From assembly GCF_900167915.1 (NCBI RefSeq), contig NZ_FUYM01000006.1, positions 271,135 to 335,134 of the forward strand: DNA of 64,000 bases. Direction: 5' to 3'. Shown here piece after piece: positions 8,990 through 16,357 of this stretch; the first letter of the stretch is position 1, and each line of letters starts with the position of its first letter. This DNA is from Rhizorhabdus histidinilytica (GTDB lineage Bacteria; Pseudomonadota; Alphaproteobacteria; Sphingomonadales; Sphingomonadaceae). A program made the translations under genes and the position numbers. A model generated the notes under the pieces. That model saw only the letters and a program-made list of their open reading frames with translations, was not told the DNA's origin and made no database searches.

Positions 8990-9063
8990 GGCGAGCGGAC
9001 TAGAGGATTTTCGGGTCCGCGTCATCCGGATCGACGCGCGCCGTTGCCCGGGGCGTCCCATGG

Positions 9064-9083
9064 TGTATTATCGGAATAATACA
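9064..9083. promoter_or_regulatory. perfect inverted repeat upstream of the DUF4386 gene
   Basis: TGTATTAT CGGA ATAATACA is an 8-bp perfect dyad with a 4-bp spacer, AT-rich in a GC-rich setting. It lies 17 bp before the TTG start of the DUF4386 gene, in the 111-bp gap divergent from sufE. It looks like an operator for a dimeric repressor (TetR/MarR type, inferred); no such regulator gene adjoins. Confidence 0.5.
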
Positions 9084-9100
9084 TCCAGAGGGAGAGCCGC

Positions 9101-9808
9101 TTGCCCAGGACCCTGAACGCCGGCGCCGCCGTCGCGCCGCCCGGTATCTCCGGGGCGGCCGCCCGATGGGCCGGCGCGCTCTACCTCGGGACGATCGCAT
9201 TCGGACTGTTCGCCGAAATCGGGGTGCGTGCGCGCGTCCGCGCTGCCGACGCCGCGACCACGGCGTCCAACATCGTCCATCAGCAAAGCTGGTACAGGCT
9301 GGGCGAGGCGGCCGACCTCGCCATGCTGGGCTGCTACATCGCCGTCACCGCGCTTCTCTACAGGCTGTTCGCAACCGGCGCCCGGTCCCTGTCGCTGGTC
9401 GCGGCCGGCTTCAGCCTGATCGGCATCGCCGTCCTGGCGGTCGCCGGGATGCTCCATCTGGCTCCCCTCGCGCTGTCGGAATATCAAGGTCTCGCGCGGC
9501 CGGACCTGCTCGCGCAACTGGCTCTCGACCTCCATGGCGACCTCTATGGGATCAGCCTCGTCTTCTTCGGCGTCTATTGCCTTCTGATCGGCATCCTATG
9601 CGTCACGAGTCGCCTGCTGCCGCTTCCGATCGGCCTGCTGATGATGGCCGGGGGGCTGGCCCATATCGTGACCCGGCTGCTCTGGATCGCGGCCCCTGCC
9701 GCCCGGCACGCCCTCCCCGGCGCACTGGACATGCTGCCGCTGGCGGGCGAGGCCGCCCTGGCCGCCTGGCTGCTGCTGGCCGGCCTTCCCCGCACGCGGA
9801 GCACCTGA
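9101..9808 (+). CDS. DUF4386-family integral membrane protein
   Basis: A 235-residue protein with about six hydrophobic segments. It follows the DUF4386 pattern: an N-terminal WAGALYLGTIAFGLFAEIGVRARV, a following SWYRLGEAADL, and a central LHGDLYGISLVFFGVYCLLIG. The family is uncharacterised. Translation starts at TTG 9101 behind AGAGGGAGAG. A perfect inverted repeat sits directly upstream, suggesting dedicated repression. It is convergent with the psp-associated operon, with 41 bp between. Confidence 0.75.
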   Translation: MPRTLNAGAAVAPPGISGAAARWAGALYLGTIAFGLFAEIGVRARVRAADAATTASNIVHQQSWYRLGEAADLAMLGCYIAVTALLYRLFATGARSLSLVAAGFSLIGIAVLAVAGMLHLAPLALSEYQGLARPDLLAQLALDLHGDLYGISLVFFGVYCLLIGILCVTSRLLPLPIGLLMMAGGLAHIVTRLLWIAAPAARHALPGALDMLPLAGEAALAAWLLLAGLPRTRST

Positions 9809-9849
9809 GCGGCGCCCGCCAACGATCGGTCAAGACCGGAACGATCGCC

Positions 9850-10095
9850 TCAGAGGTCGACCCCGGCCGCGATCGCCTCCAGCTTGCGGATGCGTTCCTT
9901 GAGATCGGCCAGCTCGATGCGGGCGGCGGGCGAAGGGCCGCCGGCAGGTTCGGCCGCCGGTACGGGCCGGCGTTCGAGCTTCATCCGCTCGAGCTCCAGC
10001 CAGCCGCGCCAGCCGCTCAGGCCGGCCCAGGCGACGACGCACAGGCCGAACAGCCCGGCGCCGCTGACTGTCATCCAGATAATGGGATCGCTCAT
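9850..10095 (-). CDS. small one-helix membrane/coiled-coil protein, Psp-associated
   Basis: 81 residues. Residues 5-30 form one membrane helix (IIWMTVSGAGLFGLCVVAWAGL). A Pro/Ala linker and a C-terminal coiled coil (ELADLKERIRKLEAIAAG) follow. The layout is that of PspB. The helix ends resembling the LKERVAVLERIAT of its upstream neighbour but stops before the terminal module found there. It is the last gene of the psp-related cluster, 16 bp after the preceding stop. I do not recognise a named family. Confidence 0.6.
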   Translation of the reverse strand: MSDPIIWMTVSGAGLFGLCVVAWAGLSGWRGWLELERMKLERRPVPAAEPAGGPSPAARIELADLKERIRKLEAIAAGVDL

Positions 10096-10111
10096 CGTTC
10101 TCGTTCCCTAC

Positions 10112-10366
10112 TCAATCGCGGTGCCGCAGCGCTTCGATCTCGCGATCGAGCGACAGCCCGCGGTCATTCTCGGTGGCGATCCGCTCGAGCACCGCGACCC
10201 GCTCCTTGAGCGCACGCAGTTCCTCGCGGAGCCGGTCGTTCTCGCCGGTGTCGGGGCGGACGAATTCCTCGCCCTTGCCGCGCCGGACGACGCCATATTT
10301 GGCCCGCATCACGCTCGCGATCGCGGTGATCGCGACGATCAGCACCACCATTTCGAACGGATTCAT
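10112..10366 (-). CDS. PspB-like small membrane protein with EIDALR-type tail
   Basis: 84 residues. Residues 4-22 form a membrane helix (FEMVVLIVAITAIASVM), then comes a basic stretch (RAKYGVVRRGK), then a heptad helix containing LKERVAVLERIATE. It ends in LDREIEALRHRD. The central part resembles PspB (ERIxxLExIL), and the tail matches the neighbours at 10390 and 10665 and the end of PspC. GGAGAGA precedes the ATG. A role in membrane-stress signalling with PspA/PspC is inferred from context only. Confidence 0.65.
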   Translation of the reverse strand: MNPFEMVVLIVAITAIASVMRAKYGVVRRGKGEEFVRPDTGENDRLREELRALKERVAVLERIATENDRGLSLDREIEALRHRD

Positions 10367-10389
10367 GGTCTCTCTCCGAAATCGGACGT

Positions 10390-10647
10390 TCAGTTGAGCG
10401 GCTGATCGCGCAGTCGGTCGATCTCGTCGGCCAGCACGGTCGAGCGGTCGGTGAGGATGCGCTCGAGCACCGCGACCCGCTGTTCGAGCCGTTCGGTCTT
10501 GGCCGCATATTGCGCGGCCTTCTCGGCGGCTTCGGCGGAGATCGCCTGGATCTGCCGTTCCTTGAGGCGAAACCAGTCGGTCACGACCCAGGCGAGGATG
10601 CCGAGGATCGGGATGCTGAGCACGGTGAAGGCGAAGACGTTGATCAT
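10390..10647 (-). CDS. PspB-like small membrane protein with EIDALR-type tail
   Basis: 85 residues. An N-terminal membrane helix (INVFAFTVLSIPILGILAWVV) is followed by an amphipathic, alanine-rich coiled coil with RVAVLERILTDRS and the terminal LADEIDRLRDQPLN. The RVAVLERI core is identical to that of the gene at 10112, pointing to recent duplication. It is separated from its neighbours by about 20 bp on each side, so it is co-transcribed. Confidence 0.65.
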   Translation of the reverse strand: MINVFAFTVLSIPILGILAWVVTDWFRLKERQIQAISAEAAEKAAQYAAKTERLEQRVAVLERILTDRSTVLADEIDRLRDQPLN

Positions 10648-10664
10648 GGTGGTACCCTTCGCGA

Positions 10665-10979
10665 TCAGTTGGCCGGGCCGCGCAGCGCGTCGATCTCGCG
10701 ATCGAGGCGATAGCTGCCGTCGGTGACGATCCGCTCGACGGTGGCGAGCCGGTCCTTGACCGCCGACAGTTCGGCGCGGAGCTGGGCGTTCTCGGTCGAG
10801 AGCAGCCTGACCCGCTCGGTCGTCTCGTCACTGGTGCGCGGATAGACCGCCTTGCCCCAGCTGTTCTCCAGCGGATAGCCGTGGCGGATACGGAGCCAGG
10901 TGGTGAACACCCAGGCCCCCAGGCCGAGCACGCCGAGCAGCGCGGCGACGGGTGCGAAGGCTTCGAATGGGAAAGTCAT
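10665..10979 (-). CDS. PspB-like small membrane protein with EIDALR-type tail
   Basis: 104 residues. A membrane helix at about 8-28 (FAPVAALLGVLGLGAWVFTTW) is followed by a basic/aromatic segment, then a coiled coil (AQLRAELSAVKDRLATVERI) and the terminal LDREIDALRGPAN. It is the first gene of the four-gene run 10979 to 9850. A 150-bp gap with a tandem direct repeat separates it from pspC, so it may have its own promoter. Confidence 0.65.
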   Translation of the reverse strand: MTFPFEAFAPVAALLGVLGLGAWVFTTWLRIRHGYPLENSWGKAVYPRTSDETTERVRLLSTENAQLRAELSAVKDRLATVERIVTDGSYRLDREIDALRGPAN

Positions 10980-11039
10980 CGTCGGAACCCCTAAACCCTG
11001 AGTCGATCCCTATTTACATCAATGTCTGTCTAATTTTTT

Positions 11040-11071
11040 TCGACGAACGGCATGGCGCGTCGACGAACGGC
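11040..11071. promoter_or_regulatory. tandem direct repeat with 20-bp period upstream of the small Psp-like genes
   Basis: TCGACGAACGGC occurs at 11040-11051 and again at 11060-11071, exactly 20 bp (two helical turns) apart. It lies in the 150-bp gap between pspC and the 10979 gene. On the minus strand an A-rich stretch and ATTAGACAGACATTG follow. Two in-phase direct repeats suggest a tandem dimer site for an OmpR-class regulator (inference). Confidence 0.4.
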
Positions 11072-11129
11072 GCTGGTCGTGTAATCCTGTTTCCTGGTGA
11101 GCCGGACCGGTGAAATATCCGGTCGCGAT

Positions 11130-11510
11130 TCAGCGCAGAGCGTCGATCTCGCGGGCGAGAGCCGAGTTGTGGCTGGTCACGTGCGCCTCGATGTCGGCGA
11201 TGCGGCGGTCGATGTCGCGGAACCGGGCGCGGACGTCGCGGACCGAGGCACCGGGCCGGGCGCGGACCGCCTGCCAGAATTTCTCGTCCTCGCGACTGGT
11301 GCCGTAGAACTCGCCCGGCTTGTCGTTGGCCAGCCAGTTCACCACCAGATAGGCGACCAGCGCCCAGGGAAAGGTGACGAAGGTCAGGATCACAACGCCG
11401 ACCCGGATCAGGGTGACGTCGATGCCGGTGTAGTCGGCCAGTCCGGCGCAGACGCCCAGCCATTTGCGATTGCGCTTGTCGAGGTAGAATTTGGTGCGGC
11501 GAGCGGACAT
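11130..11510 (-). CDS. pspC: phage shock protein C
   Basis: 126 residues. The N-terminal PspC domain (FYLDKRNRKWLGVCAGLADY, then TLIRVGVVILT) has one membrane helix followed by a second hydrophobic stretch (PWALVAYLVVNWL). In enterobacteria PspC senses envelope stress and, with PspB, pulls PspA off PspF. The C-terminal 60 residues are a heptad helix ending exactly in LAREIDALR, the same ending as three small proteins downstream. AGGAAGGAAG precedes the ATG. It follows pspB by 36 bp. Confidence 0.9.
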   Translation of the reverse strand: MSARRTKFYLDKRNRKWLGVCAGLADYTGIDVTLIRVGVVILTFVTFPWALVAYLVVNWLANDKPGEFYGTSREDEKFWQAVRARPGASVRDVRARFRDIDRRIADIEAHVTSHNSALAREIDALR

Positions 11511-11546
11511 TTCGAACTTCCTTCCTGTTGCGGGGGCTGCCTGCGA

Positions 11547-11816
11547 TCAATTGTCGCGGCGCCACTCCTCCTCACGGGCGCGGTCGACGCTCTGGCGGGG
11601 GCGCCAGGCGGGATCCTGGCTGTCCAGGATCCGTTCCAGCGTGCCGAGCCGATCGTCGAGCCGGCGGGCCATCTCATGCATGTCGTCGAGCAGCTTCTCG
11701 TCCTCGACCGTCAGGCCGCCATTCTTCTTCCACTGGGTGACGTAGTGGAAGATCAGCCAGGGCAGGCCCAGGAAGAGGATGCCGACGACGACGATCGGAA
11801 CGAGGATGTCTTCCAT
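11547..11816 (-). CDS. pspB: phage shock protein B
   Basis: 89 residues. An N-terminal membrane helix (LVPIVVVGILFLGLPWLIFHYV) leads to a cytoplasmic coiled coil with the PspB hallmark RLGTLERILDSQDPAWR. PspB works with PspC to relieve PspA inhibition of PspF. The start codon is 4 bp after the pspA stop, with AAGGGAG inside pspA, so translation is coupled. Confidence 0.9.
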   Translation of the reverse strand: MEDILVPIVVVGILFLGLPWLIFHYVTQWKKNGGLTVEDEKLLDDMHEMARRLDDRLGTLERILDSQDPAWRPRQSVDRAREEEWRRDN

Positions 11817-11820
11817 GGGG

Positions 11821-12492
11821 TCAGGCTCCCTTGCCCGATGCCTTGGCCTTCAGCGCGGCCAGCTCGGCATCGACCTTGTCGGAGGAGCGCAGCTCGGCGA
11901 TCTCCTCCTCGAGCGTCTTGGGCGCGCCGCCCATGCCCGCCGCTTCGGCGCGGCCCTCGGCATAGTCGACCCGGCGTTCGAGCAGCTCGAAGCGCGAGAA
12001 GGCCTCATCGATCTTCGGGCCGGCGTACATCTCGCGCATGCGGGCGCGGTTGTTCGCCGATTCGAGACGGGTGACGATGCTGTTCTGGCGGGCGCGCGCC
12101 TCGCGCAGCTTGCCCTGCAGCTTGGCGATGTCGGCCTCGGACGCCTTGAGCGATTCGTCGAGCAGCGCGATCTCCTCGTTGAGCTGCTCGGCCAGGTCGG
12201 CCGCCTTCTGCTTCTCGACCAGCGCCGCCTTGGCGAGGTCCTCGCGGTCCTTCGACAGCGCCAGCTCCGCCTTCTCCAGCCAGTTGGCCTGGACGGTGTC
12301 GAGCTTGGCGATCTGGCGGCGCAGCTCCTTCTGGTCGGCGATCGTGCGCGCCGCCGAGGCGCGAACCTCGACCAGCGTCTCCTCCATCTCGAGGATGATC
12401 ATGCGGATCATCTTCGCCGGATCCTCCGCCTTGTCGAGAAGGTCGGTGACGTTGGCGGCGATGATGTCGCGGGTTCGGGAGAAAATCCCCAT
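11821..12492 (-). CDS. pspA: phage shock protein A
   Basis: 223 residues. A peripheral membrane protein of the PspA/Vipp1/ESCRT-III superfamily that binds stressed inner membrane and, unstressed, inhibits PspF. It begins with the amphipathic helix [15 protein letters not shown], continues with [20 protein letters not shown] and is almost entirely coiled coil. AAGGAG lies before the ATG. It is downstream of a 48-residue membrane peptide gene, from which a strong hairpin (12538-12579) separates it, and upstream of pspB. Confidence 0.95.
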   Translation of the reverse strand: MGIFSRTRDIIAANVTDLLDKAEDPAKMIRMIILEMEETLVEVRASAARTIADQKELRRQIAKLDTVQANWLEKAELALSKDREDLAKAALVEKQKAADLAEQLNEEIALLDESLKASEADIAKLQGKLREARARQNSIVTRLESANNRARMREMYAGPKIDEAFSRFELLERRVDYAEGRAEAAGMGGAPKTLEEEIAELRSSDKVDAELAALKAKASGKGA

Positions 12493-12537
12493 CTCAAGGC
12501 TCCTTGGACTACGCTCTGTACTGCTGGTTCGAAGGGA

Positions 12538-12579
12538 GGCGTCCGGTGGGCATCCTATACCCGTCGAAGCCGGACGCCA
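12538..12579 (-). promoter_or_regulatory. intercistronic hairpin before pspA
   Basis: A 9-bp perfect stem (GGCGTCCGG with CCGGACGCC) around a 24-nt loop begins 5 bp beyond the stop of the 48-residue peptide gene. There is no U-run, so it is more likely a processing or stability element, or a partial terminator, than a full stop. Confidence 0.5.
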
Positions 12580-12583
12580 CGGC

Positions 12584-12730
12584 TTAGTTGACGACCTGGA
12601 CCACCGTGGCGGCGACCATGTCGGCGCGCGCCGGAGCGACGGCACCGGTCACGCAGATCACGGACAGGATCGCGGCACCGATCGTCGAGACGGTGATCCG
12701 CTGGAGGTCGATCTTGTCGAACTTGAACAT
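12584..12730 (-). CDS. 48-residue membrane or exported peptide, first gene of the psp operon
   Basis: [12 protein letters not shown] is followed by a hydrophobic segment ([19 protein letters not shown]) and a short tail ending [15 protein letters not shown] could be a signal-peptidase site, which would leave only a tiny mature peptide; otherwise it is a one-helix membrane peptide. AGGA lies eight bases before the ATG. It starts about 60 bp downstream of a clear sigma-54 promoter, ahead of pspA, so it should be the most strongly PspF-induced gene. I do not recognise the family. PspD/PspG-like effectors are an analogy only. Confidence 0.6.
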   Translation of the reverse strand: MFKFDKIDLQRITVSTIGAAILSVICVTGAVAPARADMVAATVVQVVN

Positions 12731-12788
12731 GGCTTCATTCCTGGTCTGGCGTTTCGATCCCGGCCTGCGCCGGTGTTGCGAATAGCTT

Positions 12789-12804
12789 TGCAGGGACCGT
12801 GCCA
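12789..12804 (-). promoter_or_regulatory. sigma-54 (-24/-12) promoter of the psp operon
   Basis: Minus strand TGGCACGGTCCCTGCA matches the consensus TGGCACG-N4-TTGC, with GG and GC exactly 12 bp apart. It points at the 48-residue peptide gene and pspA. sigma-54 (rpoN) is encoded at 43420-44958 and its activator PspF divergently next door. Confidence 0.8.
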
Positions 12805-12852
12805 ATTTCGGGAATCGCGGAAATCCGAGCGTTTTCGCACCGGCCACCCGGG

Positions 12853-12885
12853 TTGGCACGATTTCCTATTGCCAAGACTTGGCAA
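12853..12885. promoter_or_regulatory. PspF upstream activating sequences
   Basis: A 17-bp perfect dyad, TTGCCAAG A CTTGGCAA (12869-12885), has another TTGGCA half-site at 12853-12858. The dyad centre is about 80 bp upstream of the sigma-54 promoter and 28 bp before the pspF start codon. This is the E. coli arrangement, in which PspF activates psp and represses itself from the same sites. The assignment to PspF is inferred from position. Confidence 0.6.
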
Positions 12886-12904
12886 AAAATACCAACTGTC
12901 GGCC

Positions 12905-13950
<1,046 letters not shown>

Positions 13951-13954
<4 letters not shown>

Positions 13955-14709
13955 CCAGGATCGCGGCGACGGCGGAAAGGCTCTTCCGCAGCTTCGACCG
14001 CCTCTATGTCGTCAACCTGCCCGACCGCGCCGACCGGCGGCAGGCGATGGCGGGGGAGCTGGCGCGGCTCGGCACCGGCTTCGACGATCCGCGCGTGCGG
14101 CTGTTCGCAGCGGTCCGTCCGACCGACGCGGGGCCGTTCCGCAGCGTCGGCGCGCGCGGCGCCTTCCTCAGCCAGCTCGGCGTGCTGCGCGAGGCACGCG
14201 AACAAGGCCATCGCCGCATCCTGATGCTGGAGGATGATTGCGACTTCGTCCGGACGATAGGCCGGCGCCTGCCACCGCTGCTCGACCGGCTCGATGCGGA
14301 GGGCTTCGGCCTGTTCTACGGCGGCCATCTGCTGCCCGAGCCGCCCGGCGGCACCCACCCGGCGGACGAGCCGCTGCTCCGCGCCGATCCCGCCCTGACG
14401 ATCCGGCTCGCCCATTGCCTGGGCTTCGGACCGGCGGCGATCGACGGCCTGCCGGGCTTTCTCGACGCGATGCTCGGCCGTCCGGCGGGGAGCTCCGATG
14501 GCGGGCCGATGGATGTCGACGGCGCCTATAACTGGTTCCGCCGTGCCAGGCCCGACCTCGCGACCTGGCTCGCGGTGCCGCCGGTCGCCCACCAGCGGCC
14601 GTCGCGGACCGACATATCCGCGCCCGGCACGCTCGACCGGCTGCCCGTCCCGCTCGTCCGCTTCGTGCGCGGCGCCCGCCGTCGGCTCAACGGCTGGATG
14701 CGGGGCTGA
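13951..14709 (+). CDS. glycosyltransferase family 25 protein
   Basis: 252 residues. The GT25 pattern (lipooligosaccharide galactosyltransferase type) is clear: an N-terminal [16 protein letters not shown], then [16 protein letters not shown], and the acidic metal-binding motif MLEDDCDF at Glu94-Asp96. The family adds a hexose to cell-surface glycans from a nucleotide sugar. The start overlaps the pspF stop by ATGA, so it is translated with the stress activator, suggesting an envelope function. The acceptor is unknown. Confidence 0.82.
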
Positions 14710-14736
14710 GGAGGTCCCATCAAGCGTTCATAAGGA

Positions 14737-14766
14737 AAGGGCCGGAGGATCGATCCCCCGGCCCTT
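14737..14766. terminator. bidirectional terminator between the GT25 and PuuD-like genes
   Basis: A 9-bp perfect stem AAGGGCCGG/CCGGCCCTT surrounds a loop that contains the palindrome GGATCGATCC. The stem carries A/T at its base on both sides, so it may terminate both converging genes. Confidence 0.7.
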
Positions 14767-14787
14767 CGTGTTTCCGTCCAGCGACGA

Positions 14788-15354
14788 TCAGCCGAGATTG
14801 GCGTTGGTCATCGCATAGAGCATCGGGATCGACAGCAGCGTGTTGAGCCGCGAGAAGATCATCGCGGTCTTCGCCGCCTTGGCCTTGGTGTCGGCGTCGG
14901 CGTCGACGATGCCCAGCGCCTTCTTCTGCGCCGGCCAGATCACGAACCAGACGTTGAACGCCATGATCAGCGCCAGCCACATGCCGATGCCGATCAGGCG
15001 ATAGTCGGCTGACAGCATCAGCGCCTGGTGGACATAGCCGGTGACGTAGGCGACCGCGAGGCCGGTCAGCACCGTGAACGCCGCACCCCAGCGGAAGAAG
15101 AACAGCGCCTTGGGAGCGATATATTTGCTCACGCCCGGCTTCAGCTCGGCGGGGACCGCCGGCATGGTCGGGATCTGTACGAAGTTGAAATAGTAGAGCA
15201 GGCCGATCCAGGTGATGCCGAAGAAGACGTGCAACCAGCGCAACACATAGTTCACCAGCAACGACTGGTCCGGATGGACATAGGCGATCAGGGCGATCGC
15301 GGCGGCCAGGCCGACGATCAGCACGAGATGCAGATTGGCGAAGAATTTATCCAT
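14788..15354 (-). CDS. PuuD-like urate hydroxylase membrane-domain protein
   Basis: 188 residues with about five membrane helices. It has the Urate_ox_N pattern: YVLRWLHVFFGITWIGLLYY with FNFVQIPTM, a conserved FFRWGAAFTVLTGL, and NVWFVIWPAQKKALG. Characterised PuuD is about twice as long and carries a C-terminal cytochrome c domain, absent here. Short forms are widely annotated as urate hydroxylase, but activity for them is not assured. No purine-degradation genes adjoin. An alternative is a general haem or quinone membrane redox subunit. Confidence 0.65.
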   Translation of the reverse strand: MDKFFANLHLVLIVGLAAAIALIAYVHPDQSLLVNYVLRWLHVFFGITWIGLLYYFNFVQIPTMPAVPAELKPGVSKYIAPKALFFFRWGAAFTVLTGLAVAYVTGYVHQALMLSADYRLIGIGMWLALIMAFNVWFVIWPAQKKALGIVDADADTKAKAAKTAMIFSRLNTLLSIPMLYAMTNANLG

Positions 15355-15464
15355 GGCGTTCCCCTGCTTGTTGCGTCCGCCCCTTCACCCGGCGGATCGC
15401 TTCCAGGGACCAGTGTATGAATTCGCCGCGCCATTGTCACACATTATGATGCCGGGGGCGTAAC

Positions 15465-15556
15465 GGCGGAAATCCGCCACAAAAGCGATTTTTTGCTGGA
15501 CCTGACCCCCTTGGGAATCGTTAAGGGGGCACCCCTCATCACGTGGAGATTCCCCC
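15465..15556 (+). promoter_or_regulatory. sodB upstream region with two inverted repeats
   Basis: GGCGGA AA TCCGCC (15465-15478) could be an operator. CCCCCTT/AAGGGGG with a 10-nt loop (15506-15512 with 15523-15529) would fold in the mRNA leader about 27 nt before the start codon. GTGGAGA is the likely ribosome site. The rest of the 200-bp gap shows nothing else. Confidence 0.4.
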
Positions 15557-16189
15557 ATGGCCTTTTCGCTTCCCCCGCTGCCGTTCGATCGTGCCGCGCT
15601 CGAACCGGTCCTGTCCGCCGAGAGCTTCGACTATCATCATGGCAAGCACCACAAGGCATATGTCGACAAGGTCAATGGCTGGATCGAGGAGAAGGGCCTC
15701 GAAGGCAAGTCGCTGGTCGAGGTGATCCGCCTCGCCAAGGATCGCAACGACCGGGCCCTCGCCAACCAGGCCGGCCAGATCTGGAACCACGACTTCTTCT
15801 GGCAGGGCCTCGCGCCCGAGGGCTCGACCCGGCCGTCCGACAAGCTCGCCAGGCTGATCGAGGCGAGCTTCGGCGGCCAGGACGGGCTGGTCGAGAAGAT
15901 GGCCGAGGCGGCCGTCGGCCATTTCGGCAGCGGCTGGGCCTGGCTGGTGCTCGCCGGCGACGCGCTCAAGGTTACCTCGCTCCACGACGGCGACACCCCG
16001 CTCTCGCTCGAGAACGTCAAGCCGCTGCTGACGCTCGATGTGTGGGAGCACGCTTATTATATCGACTATCGCAACGAGCGCCCGCGCTTCGCCAAGACCG
16101 TGCTCGGCAAGGTCGTGAACTGGGATTTCGTGTCGCAGAACATCGAGCAGGACTCGATCGCCAAGGCCGACCAGCTCGTCGACGCCTAA
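15557..16189 (+). CDS. sodB: iron/manganese superoxide dismutase
   Basis: 210 residues. Converts superoxide to oxygen and hydrogen peroxide. Metal ligands are His27 (FDYHHGKHH), His78 (IWNHDFFW), Asp161 and His165 (LTLDVWEHAYY). The Gln in AGQIWNH favours the iron type, although cambialistic use is possible. There is no signal peptide, so it is cytoplasmic. It is monocistronic, between a leader with a strong hairpin and a mosaic inverted-repeat region that likely ends transcription. Confidence 0.95.
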   Translation: MAFSLPPLPFDRAALEPVLSAESFDYHHGKHHKAYVDKVNGWIEEKGLEGKSLVEVIRLAKDRNDRALANQAGQIWNHDFFWQGLAPEGSTRPSDKLARLIEASFGGQDGLVEKMAEAAVGHFGSGWAWLVLAGDALKVTSLHDGDTPLSLENVKPLLTLDVWEHAYYIDYRNERPRFAKTVLGKVVNWDFVSQNIEQDSIAKADQLVDA

Positions 16190-16200
16190 GCCGACGTGAA

Positions 16201-16353
16201 CCCTCTCCCCACCGGGGAGAGGGCAGGGTGAGGGGCGCGAGGGCATAGCCCGAGCGTCCCGCACTCTTCCCAAGGGCGAGGCCAAGGCTCTAGCGTGCCC
16301 TCTCCCTCCCATTGCTGCGCAATGGGCCCCTCCCTCTCCCCAAGGGGAGAGGG
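16201..16353. repeat. mosaic inverted-repeat element, CCCTCTCCCC type
   Basis: Three hairpins lie between the converging sodB and MCP genes: CCCTCTCCCC acc GGGGAGAGGG (from 16201), CCCATTG ctgcg CAATGGG (16308-16326), and CCCTCTCCCC aa GGGGAGAGGG followed by TTTT (16332-16357). Similar C-rich/G-rich hairpins occur at 21478-21605, 38117-38137, 39681-39704 and 39868-39890. The last hairpin plus T-run can terminate sodB. Confidence 0.7.
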
Positions 16354-16357
16354 TTTT

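Noticed and set aside
12854..12872. TTGGCACGATTTCC...TTGCC as a plus-strand sigma-54 promoter for pspF
   Set aside because: GG and GC are 16 bp apart instead of 12, so it fits activator half-sites, not a -24/-12 promoter.
16201..16353. Possible small RNA gene in the hairpin-rich sodB-MCP gap
   Set aside because: The hairpins match the dispersed C/G-rich repeat type and no promoter is evident.
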